From: Eleginops maclovinus
Taxonomy: Eukaryota > Chordata > Actinopteri > Perciformes > Eleginopidae
Direction: 5' to 3'
Assembly: GCF_036324505.1 (NCBI RefSeq)
Contig: NC_086360.1
Coordinates: 15,779,293 to 15,843,292 of the forward strand
DNA length: 64,000 bases
Position 1 is the first letter of the stretch; each line of letters opens with the position of its first letter. Under the pieces are notes generated by a model, which was given only the letters and a program-made list of their open reading frames with translations, was not told the origin of the DNA and ran no database searches. Shown piece by piece: positions 39,305-50,883 of the stretch. A program made the position numbers and the translations under genes.

Positions 39305-42300
39305 TTATCTGTGGAGCAAGACAAAGGCCTCTAGTTTCTCAGGGATGTTTCCCCGGTAACTGAGGCTGTGCTTGACGATGGCCCTGGCGGCCAGGCACTG
39401 CAGTGTGGTGTGGTTTATGGGCTGGATTATATTCCTGGACAGCTCCTTCTCATCCAGGAGGTCGCAGGCTGTCTGTTGGAAGGCGTTGGTGCTGTCAAAG
39501 TGAGTCCCGCAGGATATCAGCAGGTTCATGATGTCAGGATGACCATTGGATGCGGCTATGTGAAGCGGGCTGGTGGGGGGGGAAAGATAATAGATCCACT
39601 TAATGATTTTATCACAAAACACATCATCAATGTTGTGGCAAGGCAGGTTCATTTTACTGGGAGCTGTCATAATGGTGCAACTGAGGAGCATTTTAGGTAT
39701 TTTTCAAAAAACTATTTCAACTGATTGTTCTAACCCTTTCTGTTGTTACTTTAGAACAGAAATATTTATATTAAAACAAAGAAAAGAAAAAACAGAACTA
39801 TTATGAGAGCTGGAACTAAAGAAGAAAAAAAACAAACCTGTTGTCATCTTCATCGCGGCAGTTCACATCGGCCCCACATTCGAGAAGGATAGAGGCGACA
39901 GTGAGGGAGGGGAACTTGCAGACGGGATAGCGGCCCACGCAGGTGGTGTTGCGGTCGACTGCCAGGTGAAGAGGGCTGTAGCCGTTCTTGCCACACGGCT
40001 GGAGCTTCAGAAATCTGTATGATGTGGAAACATGTCATCTTTACTGTCAGGAAACAGCAACATGGAGACAAAAAACAGCAGCCGTCATGGCATCAGCATC
40101 AAGTGCATGACTCTGACGACACTGATGCAAGTTAACCACTGCCAGCTAAAAATATTGATGTTTTTTGTTCTCAGTACTGAGGCAATTTTCCTCACTGAAG
40201 ACAAACTGTTATGCAAATTCAATTGTTTTTCATCAGAAACTCACTTGTATATGGTTTCCTTCTTGAAGTGGTCCTGCTCTGCGGTACAAGGCACCTTCTC
40301 CAAAAGACAAATGAGGTGCAGATGATTGACAGGGCCTTGCTGAGCTGTGCAGGGTCAGGAGGCATCGGTCCATTTTGTTTAACTGCCCGCTCAATCTCCA
40401 ACACACTCTTGGAAAGGATCCCCATCAAGTCCTCAAATGACACCGATGTCCCCAAGAGACCTTTGGCTCGGTCCTGCAGCATGAAGGAGAAGAGCTCAGC
40501 AAACGACAGCAGGCTGGAGGCTGTCATGGGGCTCAGCGGATCTAGGTTGCTCTGCTGCATGTCCAATGCATACTTCCACAGATTGATACAACGCTCAAAG
40601 TTCCCAGAGTCCGCATAAACAGCACCTCTGTACCGGATGTAATAAGACGTGTCCGGGTGTTGTGGGCCGAGGATTCTTTCACGGATGAGCAGTGCCTGCA
40701 TGCGCATCTCATCCGGATCAGATATAAGCCCATCCAGCTCTTCTCCGTTTGTTACCTAGAAAGAGGATTACAAGATCAAGAAAAGGGAAGAGTGCAGCAA
40801 TTAGGGCAATTCAGGTTTTAGTACATGCGATACATCGTGCTTTTCAGAAGGAAATAGGAACTAACATTGGACTGCTGCAGTAGGTTCTCTGTTTATTGAA
40901 CGGAATTAATATTTATAAACAGTACTTTCTGTTTTTTTTGTGCCTAAAAAACCTAATTTATGCAGAAATAGGCCCAAACGCTAACAAATGCTGTCTGCTA
41001 GCTTTATGTTTTTTGTGCTATTTTTATGAAGCAGTCACCCTGTTTAACTCTGTGCTGCCTTTACCAAGTTATGACCACATTAGCATTTAAAACAAATACT
41101 ATTTCACAAGCATTAAATGCTATGCAGAATCCTTTTGGGGGCAGTGATCAGTAAAAAATACAGGCTCATAATAGCACTCACCTCTCTGGCGTAGTCGTAT
41201 GCCATGATCAGCTGCTTTGGTTCGGGTTTATGGACAATGCAGTGACTGTCGATGTGCCTGAGGTCCATGGCTCTCTTCCAGTATTTTAAAGCTCCGAGCA
41301 GGTCTCTCTTCTTGTCAACGAATGTGGCTCCCAAGAGCTCCAGGGCGTCAATGCGCTCTGTTGGGCTTGTCTGCAGAAAGAAATCATTTGTTCTTTTTTC
41401 ATATGTTTAAGACAAATATTCAATAGATGGAATACATCACCAACACATCTATGTAAACAAACACTCCACTGTAGGGGACAAAAACCCTAACCTGCTGGTG
41501 CGTCGTCAAGTCGTCTACGATGTTAGTGTGGCCTGTGACGCTGGCAGAAAGCAGGGGTGTCATGCCGTAGCCGTCCTGCTCCATGGACGCGCCAAACTGC
41601 AGCAACATCCGCATGATCTCCAGACTGCCCGACTCTGCACAGTCATGAAGCGCCGTGTTGCCTGCGAACAAGTGCACATTCATGGTGACCTGCTACAGAG
41701 GTAGGAGTGCAAACAAGTGATGCTGGATGACCTGCAGATACATTGATGTCTATTGCTACATGACCATTAAAAACATCCAGCCGAGCTACAGCGATTTATT
41801 AAAGCAAAACCATTTAATTAGGATTAGCTGGTTTGGCCATTATCAACTCAAATGTTATTAGATTTAAAAAAATAGCAAACTTATTGTTTTTACACAGAGA
41901 GCAAATACAGAAGTGCAGCTGTTCTCCCCACACATTGTCCTTTATCTTTATTCAAAATGTCTGCAAATCATCTGATGTCAGGAGTATTGTGGAAGCTTAC
42001 ATCAAGTGATTTGTCTATTTCATGCTCATTCACAGATCATAAGATTCATTCAAGATCATGTGATTCCTAACACCCCTTTTACAGATAGGAAATACAGGTG
42101 CTGCTGCCTGTAGTGGTAATGCAGGAGGTAAATCTGATGAATGGAAGCTTTGCAGTGGGGATTAACGCTCAGCTGCTGCTAAAATGTGCAGGTGTAGAGT
42201 GAAAAAGCTTTGCAATGATTTATTGGTTAGATAACATGCCCTTTCCTATTGCTGACTGTGCAATGTTTTAAACAATCTCATTCTGTTTGCTTCCACCAAA

Positions 42301-45082
42301 TGTTAAGTTCCCCGCTGTGTGACTAATAAGGGATTTCTGATTCTGATTCACTTGTTGGATATGGTATTTGGGTTAGGGTTGTTTTTTTTCTCCAACCAAT
42401 ATGATGGTATTTTTTTATTACTGTGACAGTAATCCTAAAACTGGATCAAAATAGGTTTTTTCCAACACTTAAAACGATAAAAAATGACCATTTCAGCTTC
42501 CTTCTCTCTTAGTTGAAATACAAAATAAATATTTATTAGTGAATATTTTATTTCAAGGAGCCCGATCTAACCAAGTCCACTTAGTAAAAACTGTCTGAAT
42601 GGGGGTCCCTTTATATACACAGAAACTATAAGCAGTAGACTGGCGCTGTAGTTTCCCTTAAAAAGTATACATGTATTGCCCACTCGCATCTTCTCATGTT
42701 TTATGATTTAGGCAAGGCTTGCATCCAGCCAAACCCTTGTGAAGACACTGGAGTGAATGCGTTACTGACAAGTCACCGTTTATAAATCAACAAGCAAAAT
42801 GCTCTTTGAAATAGATCGCTCAGACCTGGTAATCAGGGTCAATCATCAGCAGAAAACAAAAACTTGTGAAATGGTTTTTACAGCTTGTTCTTGTTGGAGT
42901 TCAGCATCAGCAGACAGTTTGGGGGGTGCTTAGGGATTCCATATAGCTAAAAAAATGAAACACAACAAACCTCATTACATTTTATGTCCATCCTTATCAA
43001 CAAAAGATTTTAGTGCAACACTTCTGTGAAATGGTGCTTTGCTTTCACTTGCATCTAGCTCTCAGTACACTAAGGCTAATCCATTTTCAGGCAGACCAGA
43101 CCACACAGGATTAACTTTTATTTATTCTCCAGAGTAACAGCCAAATCAACTGTGATCAGATTCTCCAAACAGCCACATGGCAGGGTTTCCTTTGCTTTAT
43201 CAGGGAGGATTAAGGTTAGCCGGGTTAACATTGCAGAAAATGTTTTTCTCTGGTTTGGATGGCTAAAGGCTTTCAATTGATAAAACAGTCAATTTGCGAC
43301 AAATAAAATACCTGTCAATGTTTTAACATTCAAATATTAAATACTGTTTGCTATACCACATCCCTTCATCAACAACTTGACATTTGCAACAATGGCTCCT
43401 GAAACCAGTTGCCAATGGTGTCGACGCCTTTTCCACTTTGCTTGTTGGGATGGGATTCACATAAAAAAAGTGGTAATCCAGAAATGTAGGAATTTTTCCT
43501 CCAGAACCAGAAGTTAATCTAAATACTCCTTATGCTCTTGCAAAAAGGAGCCTTAAGCCAAAGTGAGGACAGTACCTTACTAACAGGTGTTGGGCTAAAG
43601 GAATTATTAACTAAGTGTTGGTTTGTCTGGCGAGGAAGAGAGCCAGCTGACCACAGCAGTTCACATCAGCTGTGAGTCTGGTGTCCTCACTATTATCTTC
43701 CTGTCGTGCTTGCCTCCGTCCTTCAACAGAAAGTCCATTATTTGTGGTAATGTGCCACTTCATATCCAATTATTGGAGAGGCAATAGTCTGAAGAGAAGG
43801 AAAGTAAGAGTGCTTTCCACATCAAATCACCACACACACACACATACACATGCACACGCCTTCTGCTGGTCAGGATAACTTAGTGACTCAACTTAGTTTT
43901 TTTTGGCTGCGAAATGAGTTGAGTGTCAACCACGTACATTTGTGACCCATCAAATGTGCACAAACATATACTGATTGCAGTTTCATTTTTGCAACCATGA
44001 AAACTGGCTAGCCTTTTTACACATCCACATTGGTCAACTGCAATAGGAAAGAATCCAGGATATCACTAATGTTTAACTGTAAGCAATCCTGTGGGCTCTC
44101 ATTTAATAGATAGAATACAATAGCTATAAAAACAGATGGACACTGGTTTGAATGTAGCCTATTCATAAAACCATTCTAATGAAAAAGTTCTATTATTACA
44201 CACCCAAAGAAAACACTGACGTAGTTATCAAGATAGTTTTCCATTGTGAAACCAGTACATCTTATTTTGTTGAGTCATCACTTAATGTATGAGCCTGTTC
44301 ATAATATGATCAGCGGTTTTTTCTTGGAAATGGTTGCTAGGAGATGATGAAATACAGCTATCATTTAAATTTGCCATTATGTCTTGAAACACTGTGGGAT
44401 AGGTGATTCAAATGATATTAAAGTGCTGAAAATGCATCTGCCGAACCAATGAGTGTCTTTTCTCAAAGTTAAAGGTGAATAAAAAAGGAGGCCGCTGTTC
44501 TTTTTCGATGCTTAATTGTGTGTGCTACCCTCTCTCACCTTTTACACTCTTCCTGTTGACATCTGCTCCTCTCTCCAGCAGGTACTGCGCTATCTCCTTG
44601 TGTCCTTTGTAGCAGGAAATCATGAGACACGTATGGCCGTGTCTGTTGGCCACCTCCAGGTCAGCTTTGTGCTCCACCAGGTATTTCACAATGTCCAAGT
44701 GACCGTCAAAGCAGGCTGCCCTTAGGGGTGTCGAGTTGGTCAGGGTGGTGCTGTTGACAGAAGCTCCGTGGCCCAACAGCGACTGGACCACCTTCAGGTG
44801 ACCGGCCGCCGAGGCTGCCCAGAGAGGGGGCGCTCCCTCGATAGTCTCCCCGTCAAAGTTCACGGACCCCCCGACCTCCACAGGAGCGCTGCAGCACTCC
44901 AGCAGGTACTCTACCAGGTCTAGGTGGCCGTACCGGGAGGCCATAAGCAGCGGGGTGGCCCCATTTGTTTTCTCGCCCATCAACTTAGTGACCTCGTGTC
45001 CATCTTTGTTCTCCAACAGTTTCTGAAGCAGCCGAAGCTTACCGTCCCTGGCTGCGTTAAATACTGCCGTTTTTAAATCCAT
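39305..45082 (-). CDS. fem1c: FEM1C, CUL2 ubiquitin-ligase substrate receptor, 6 coding exons; frameshift in exon 4
   Basis: Substrate receptor of CRL2 ligases; recognises C-degrons, notably C-terminal arginine motifs. Coding exons: 44539-45082, 41492-41661, 41182-41370, 40245-40755, 39838-40014, 39305-39569. Exons 1-2 give the N-terminal ankyrin array (MDLKTAVFNAARDGKLRLLQ, then TPLLMASRYGHLDLVEYLL and IEGAPPLWAASAAGHLKVV), which forms the degron pocket. Exons 3-4 give the TPR-like middle (GALKYWKRAMDLR, DTSYYIRYRGAVYADSGNF). Exons 5-6 give two C-terminal ankyrin repeats (SPLHLAVDRNTTCVGRYP, SPLHIAASNGHPDIMNLL) and the end PEKLEAFVLLHR. One base is missing relative to the family after codon 446 (at 40320/40321). 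As written the frame stops after about 473 aa instead of an expected 618 (human 617). Both sides of the break are highly conserved, so an assembly error is likely. Identification is certain. Confidence 0.95.
42268..42352 (+). repeat. Retroelement 3' tail in fem1c intron 1
   Basis: The phrase ccccgctgtgtgactaataa followed by gggatttctgattctgattc is the usual 3' end of degraded fish retroelements (Rex1/RTE-like). Only the tail is clear; the family call is tentative. It lies in the 2.9-kb intron between fem1c exons 1 and 2. Confidence 0.45.
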
Positions 45083-46300
45083 TTCTGAGGGTTAGTGTCA
45101 CTGTTAAATAAAAAGGTAGCGATGTCCGTGACACAATGGGTCAACAATACCTCGAGGTGTAGCGTGTCTGGTTGACAGGTGGAGCCGGGGACCCTTTGTT
45201 TACAACAAGCTCTGAATCACTAGCTAACAGTGAACCAGCTGACGCGTTTTAGTTTTTTTAAAAGCCCACAGAAATATATGACTTAATTTCGGTTTTAAAA
45301 AGGTCATCACCACTATGTTAATCTTTTTAATATATGAATTACTCAGAGTTTGAGACGACCCTTGGTCCAGTAATACATTTGTCGCCGAGTTAGCAAGGTG
45401 GCTAGTCAACTTCCTTGATCAATTTAGCGACTAGCTTCCATTAGCTGATCTACTTTACACCTCTTTATTGAACAATAAACCGATACTCGGCCACTGACAG
45501 GTCTTCCCCTCCGAGGAGCCCTCCTCTCTTAGGTATACTTTCTGTGCTTGTCATTGTTTCACAACAGACGCCTTTGACGTTATTTATATTAGCTTCCTTA
45601 GGGCCGAAATATACAAAAATCCTCCCCCACCCGTAATTCCTTGCTGCTGTTAGCTTAGCCTGGAAAAGACCGTCGGTCTTCAGCCAATCACTCAGGGGAT
45701 ATCCCCGAAGTCCTTGCCGTGTTTCTTTCTCACACTACCGTCGAGGCACAAGCGACAGACGTTACCTGCGAAACGACGAAACACCGTCGTCCACCAACCC
45801 ACTCAGCAAGCTGGCACGACTATTATCTCAGCGGAGGGGAAGGTAAATAGGGTAGGCTATCCACCCACGGCTGGACCGGATGATCACGACTCAGTTTCCG
45901 TCAATTCGCAAACCCAACGCAGTCTTTTTTCTTGACTAGCGTAAATGATTGACATGTTTGACTACCAATCACAGAGCATGAAGACTGTGACGTAGTCGAT
46001 AAAAACAACAAAGGCGATTGCTGCTATTCATGATCTGGGACTTTTTGAAGATATAATGACTATGCAAAGGGACACTAAACAACAAACAAAAAGCCGTAGA
46101 ATATATCCCATGTATCTGATAGATAAAGAGATATTTCTTAATATTGTATGGGTGCACATCTCACTGTGAAGGCTTTGGTTATATCTCTCCCTACAGGACA
46201 AGAGAAGCATGACAAGAATGTTTCCAAAACATTCACCCACCTTGAAAAGTGATTATTATTGCCGATTATTAAATAAAAGCAACGACATTTTAAAATAAAG
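45083..46300. promoter_or_regulatory. fem1c 5' UTR/promoter region and spacer to tmed7
   Basis: The stretch right of the fem1c start codon must hold its 5' UTR and promoter. It includes CpG-containing sequence around 45480-45930. No protein is recognisable in it. In mammals TICAM2 lies between FEM1C and TMED7; nothing resembling its TIR domain is seen here. Promoter boundaries cannot be read from sequence alone. Confidence 0.4.
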
Positions 46301-48122
46301 TTTATTCAGCCATCCCAATTAAAATAAGTTTCCAGAATGATTTACAAAATGTGTTGTTCAAAATGAGCCGTTACAGTTCTTAAACCTTAAAATGAAACGC
46401 CAGCACTGCAACACCTACCCACACCGACGATTAACATATGATGGGAGCACACCAAAAAAGGATAACCAGATCATCAATACTATTAAATGAATAAAATACA
46501 ATTGTATAGATGTTTTGAGCATCAGTTCTGACAGTTAAACAACACTTGTAGCCTATCTGGTGTTGAGTTTTTCTTGGTTTCTTTCAGTGGTTTAGGTTTT
46601 AAAGTCAACCAAATGTATCATAAAGATCATATTGATCTCATATTACAACAGTGATTATATTTAGCCAGGTGATATTTTGTACTTCGCAGGTGGAGTTTAA
46701 AAAGACTCAATATACTCAATTATTTCCTGTTTCCTTGTTTTCTTCAGGCCTCTCAGCCAGTCTGCCAGGTTTTGCGTTTGAATCAGATAAAAGAATGACC
46801 CACGACTTTTACATGATTCCTGGCTGAAGCCACACAACCAGATTTAACTAAGCCTTCACTTACTATACCATCTGTAGGACTTTCTGCCAGCTTAAATGTT
46901 CAGAACAAGACCTGATCATAGATTTAACCTGTTCAAGTCTTTTTCCATGTTCCTTTAGAAAATCAATGAGTAGGCAGTAAGGGAATCACATCTTAATTTA
47001 AAAATACAGTTTAAAGTGACTCGAATCATCATATATTGAAGCAATATATGGCAGAACAACTTGATTTTATGACATTGCAAAGGAACCAGTGAACACGGAT
47101 TTCTTATAACAAATTGGTGTACTTCAAATTGCTGGCATTATCACTTCACACACAAAATGTGTCATTTTAAAATGTGTTATTTCTTTTTCACCTTCCACAG
47201 TCACAAGATAATTATAACATTTGTAGTACAGCATTCACCTAGATGTGTTAAATTGAAACATGACTTTGCCTAAATGTGTAATCAAGCAAATAGAATGCAA
47301 AATCTAAAAAACAATAAACATGTTTTTTGTTTAAAAATTGGGTCTGCAGTCATTCAAGAGAAATTATGTGTATCTTTAAATTCAATCATCTGGCCCAAAC
47401 ACAAACTGTTTCAAGCTCATATCAAACCAAAAGATGGCTACACTCTATACAACAAACACAAACCCATCTTAAATGACAAAGATGATAAACCACAACACAA
47501 TATCTACTCTTTCTCACTGAATACAGTGAGGTTTAATAAAGAAAAAAGCAACATATTTTTAAAACCAAATGCAACCTTTATGGGGAAACACTCTTTGCCA
47601 TGCCATTGTGGTTTTAGAAATATTTTTGCTCTGCAAATAAAGAAATATACAAAGTCATAACCCTTACATTATGAGTAGGTTTAGTCACATATTCAACCCT
47701 CTTGGTAAATTCAGTTCACCCTTTTGGCTGAAAGATGAAATAGTGGAGGTGGGGAACATTTGAGATGCCAGGGGTAGAGAGACACAAATAAAATTAAAAC
47801 ACATTTGTAAAGTTTGCTTCAACTATAAATTATGACCTTAAACTGCCCCCCCTTGCAGATACTTTTAAGCAATGCGAGAAATCCTTTTCTTCTGGTTTTC
47901 TGTTTACCCCTCAAATACATTTTACACATACATAACCACTTAGCTCGAGACTCATTTGCATAATGTTTGTAAGAATACCAGTGCTGAATCAGGGTGACAT
48001 GTCAGATTGTATGACTCAGCAGTTTGATATGATCTAATTTCAGATCAACACTGATATTCAAACCTACTCTATGCACACAGACAAAAGGAAATGCTGTATC
48101 AGATCCCGGGGCTCAAAGACTG
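46301..48122 (-). other. tmed7: Probable 3' UTR of tmed7
   Basis: About 1.8 kb of AT-rich non-coding sequence follows the tmed7 stop codon. A minus-strand AATAAA at 46301-46306 is a plausible cleavage signal. A 128-codon plus-strand frame inside (47274-47660) has no recognisable domain and is antisense to the presumed UTR. Confidence 0.4.
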
Positions 48123-49782
48123 TTACGATCCTACGCGTGTTGTAGTGGTTTTCTTGTCAGAGAAGAAGCTCCTCAGCAGCACCACCTGACTGATGCTGAC
48201 CACCAGAAGGATAAGGGCCTCTCCGATGGACCAGAAAGCCACACGGGTGTTCAGGTCCTCTGCCCTACTGCGTCCCTGGGCCTCACGGAGGCGGAAGTGC
48301 GTCTGGTAGTCAATGACCGACTTCAGAGCTTCATGGATAGACACACAGGCTGATTCCATCTGCAAAGGGTAAAGATAAATCCAAGCCCAACATTAGATAT
48401 TTTGACTGTTATAGAACAATAATGATTGACTGACCAGAAGAACATTTTAACTTTGAGTCACAAACTACAAGGACCTTTATGAGCAAAAAATATTAAAATA
48501 TAACCAAACTTGTAAAATGAAGAAAGATAAATGAATGTAAATCAGACAATTTGACCCCACAACCATAATGTTTAGTAAAGAAAAGAGTGTTTATCTATAT
48601 TATGGCTAGAAAATTAGATTTTTAGCCATTTGCTTCAGCAGAAATGTTTTTTGTGCTGCAAATTTGCACACACCACAAAACTACATGTACAGATAGGAAC
48701 CACAAAGGGTGTTTTACCAATGAAACCAACAGAAGAGTGAAAGAGATGTTGATAAGTAAAATAAAAATAAAAAGGTGCATATTTACACACAGAGCTTACC
48801 TGAGTGAGAGCAGTGACCCTGTTCTCATTGGGGAAGAGTGGAGGGTCATCACCGACCTGGAAGTCAAAGTAAACGGTCTTGTGTGTGAAAGTGGAGAACT
48901 CATTGCTGAAACAGAACTTGTAGGTTCCATTCTTGGCTGCTGTGAAGGTAAAGCTATCATATTGCTTCTTCATCTCCTTGTAGAGCGTAGTGCCTTCTGG
49001 GTCTTCCAAACGGCAGTCCACATCATAATGGCCACCTGTTACCACCTGGGAAAACAAAGACATTTATTTATATACTCCACCTGTGTTTGTTTTATTATTG
49101 TATTATCTAAGTTAATAATGTGCATTAGATTTATGTCTTTATTTCTACGTAGCCCGGTTCTCTTTCCAGGTTACATGGTGGACAGAAGGTTATGTGGCTC
49201 AGTGTTTGGGGACACCTTGAAGCTGCATAAGATACTCCTGGATTCATATGTGCAGATTATATCAATAATTTGTCTGTTGTATGGATTGTCTACGATGCAC
49301 TTTATTAACATTGGTTATTCTGTACACATAACATGTATTGCACGTCACAATCGATGGGCTACAAACAGAGAATATCATATGGTGTACAGATAATAAAACC
49401 CATTCAAGCAAATGTGTTAACTTAGGCTATATAGATACTATTGACGTGACTACATGAATAAACACAAATGTGAGAACAACAGACAAAATATAGTGTGTTA
49501 AAAACCAAATTTTACAAGTGTGTTGTTTTTACTTGCCTATCACATTGCCATCAGTCAACGCTGATTAATCAGGAAATTAATCAAAAATATTCCCAATAGG
49601 AACTTCTCATTAGACCCACGCACCTGAAACTCAAGTGTACACTTGGTGCCAATGATGATGTCCTCGTAGAAACACTGCTTGGCGTTGTCTGGCAGTTCGA
49701 AAGTTAGCTCGGAGCCCAGCACCCACACACAGAGAAGCTGGGCCGACAGCAACTGCAACACCAGCCGAAACAATCCGTACAT
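48123..49782 (-). CDS. tmed7: TMED7, p24-family transmembrane cargo receptor, 3 coding exons
   Basis: A type I membrane protein of the early secretory pathway (p24 gamma family) that cycles between ER and Golgi in COPI/COPII vesicles. Coding exons: 49624-49782, 48800-49045, 48123-48359; all GT-AG and all phase 0; 213 aa (human 224). Residues 1-23 are a signal peptide ([20 protein letters not shown]). The GOLD domain follows ([17 protein letters not shown], then [20 protein letters not shown]) with the paired cysteines. After it come a coiled-coil stretch ([18 protein letters not shown]), a single membrane span ([16 protein letters not shown]) and a short cytosolic tail ([14 protein letters not shown]) with the FF and dibasic coat-binding motifs. 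The C-terminal half is almost identical to human TMED7, separating it from other TMED members. The start codon is about 1.1 kb from that of mex3c, in divergent orientation. Confidence 0.97.
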
Positions 49783-50883
49783 CCTGATGACCGATAGCCA
49801 AGCTTCAAAGTAAAAACCTGAGCAGACCTGCCGTAAATGACATCAACAAACAATAAAGTAAAGTCAATACCAAAGGAAGAAAAAGGCAAAATTAGTGACA
49901 AAGCAAACCCGGACATTGGTATCAGCGACAAGTTATTAGCATAAAGCTAAGGCTAACTAGCTAGCTGGATGGCCCTTAAATTATAAAGATAGAGAAAGCC
50001 TCTCAGAATGTATAACAATTTCTTATGGCTTGCGTATTACTGTATTACTGGCAAATTCATGGTCATTAACGCCAAAGTAAAATTGAAAGATTATCATTTC
50101 TTGATTCATTATTTGTTCTCAGTCAGCATTAGCTACTCACCTCAAAATGCTCACCCGGATGCAACTAATGCTAAGTAACGTATCACAAACGTGACACGTC
50201 ATTGGCTGCCACACTCGAAAGCCCGCCTTCTTTTACAGGCTTCTGTCATTGGTCAATAATACACTCCAACGTGGCTGCTGCTAAACAGGTTGTGGTAAAT
50301 TACAATACTATATCAAATTAAAATTGTTTTATGTTATGCAATTAACAAGATACCGTGACTTGGCTTATGAGGCTGTTGCAAAAAAATATATTTGTATGAA
50401 CCAAACCATAGAAGTCCAGAATAAAAAATAGAGTTTGACATGGCCTTTGGTGATGAAACCATCTCTTGGCATTGCACAAGATTATGTAAACGGTTCTGCT
50501 CTCAGAGTGTTTAATTGATGTGTTTTCTGTGAAAACACTTTAATTACTCTCCCAATGCCTTGGGGTGTTTAGCCCAAAGATAGATGTATTAATGTATTGT
50601 AATGGATAATTCTCATGACAGAACCACTTCAAGATGCGCGCCCTGTGCGTCTTTCTGATAGTTGTGAATACACGCCTGACCCCAAAACAAAGTATCGCGT
50701 GAACTAGCTATACGAGATTACAGTGTAGGGAGGGCTGCATGGAGAGCTGGAAAGACAAAACAAAAGCCACACATTTCAACCAACAGGCGCGGGTCGCTTT
50801 TATTTTTTTCTGAACCAAAAACTATTTGATTCATTATCTGTATCGTTTTCAGTCTAACGACAGTATTATAATAGTTTTGCATA
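49783..50883. promoter_or_regulatory. Shared divergent promoter interval, tmed7 / mex3c
   Basis: The two start codons are 1,101 bp apart and point away from each other, so this interval must carry both 5' UTRs and promoters. CpG and CCAAT-like motifs occur near 50190-50270 (cattggctgcc, tcattggtcaat). I cannot place either transcription start. Confidence 0.5.

Noticed and set aside
47274..47660. 128-codon plus-strand frame downstream of tmed7
   Set aside because: AT-rich, lysine/asparagine-heavy, no domain; more likely antisense of the tmed7 3' UTR.
48644..49393. 249-codon plus-strand frame antisense to tmed7
   Set aside because: It covers tmed7 exon 2 and flanking introns on the opposite strand; no recognisable domain or splice structure.
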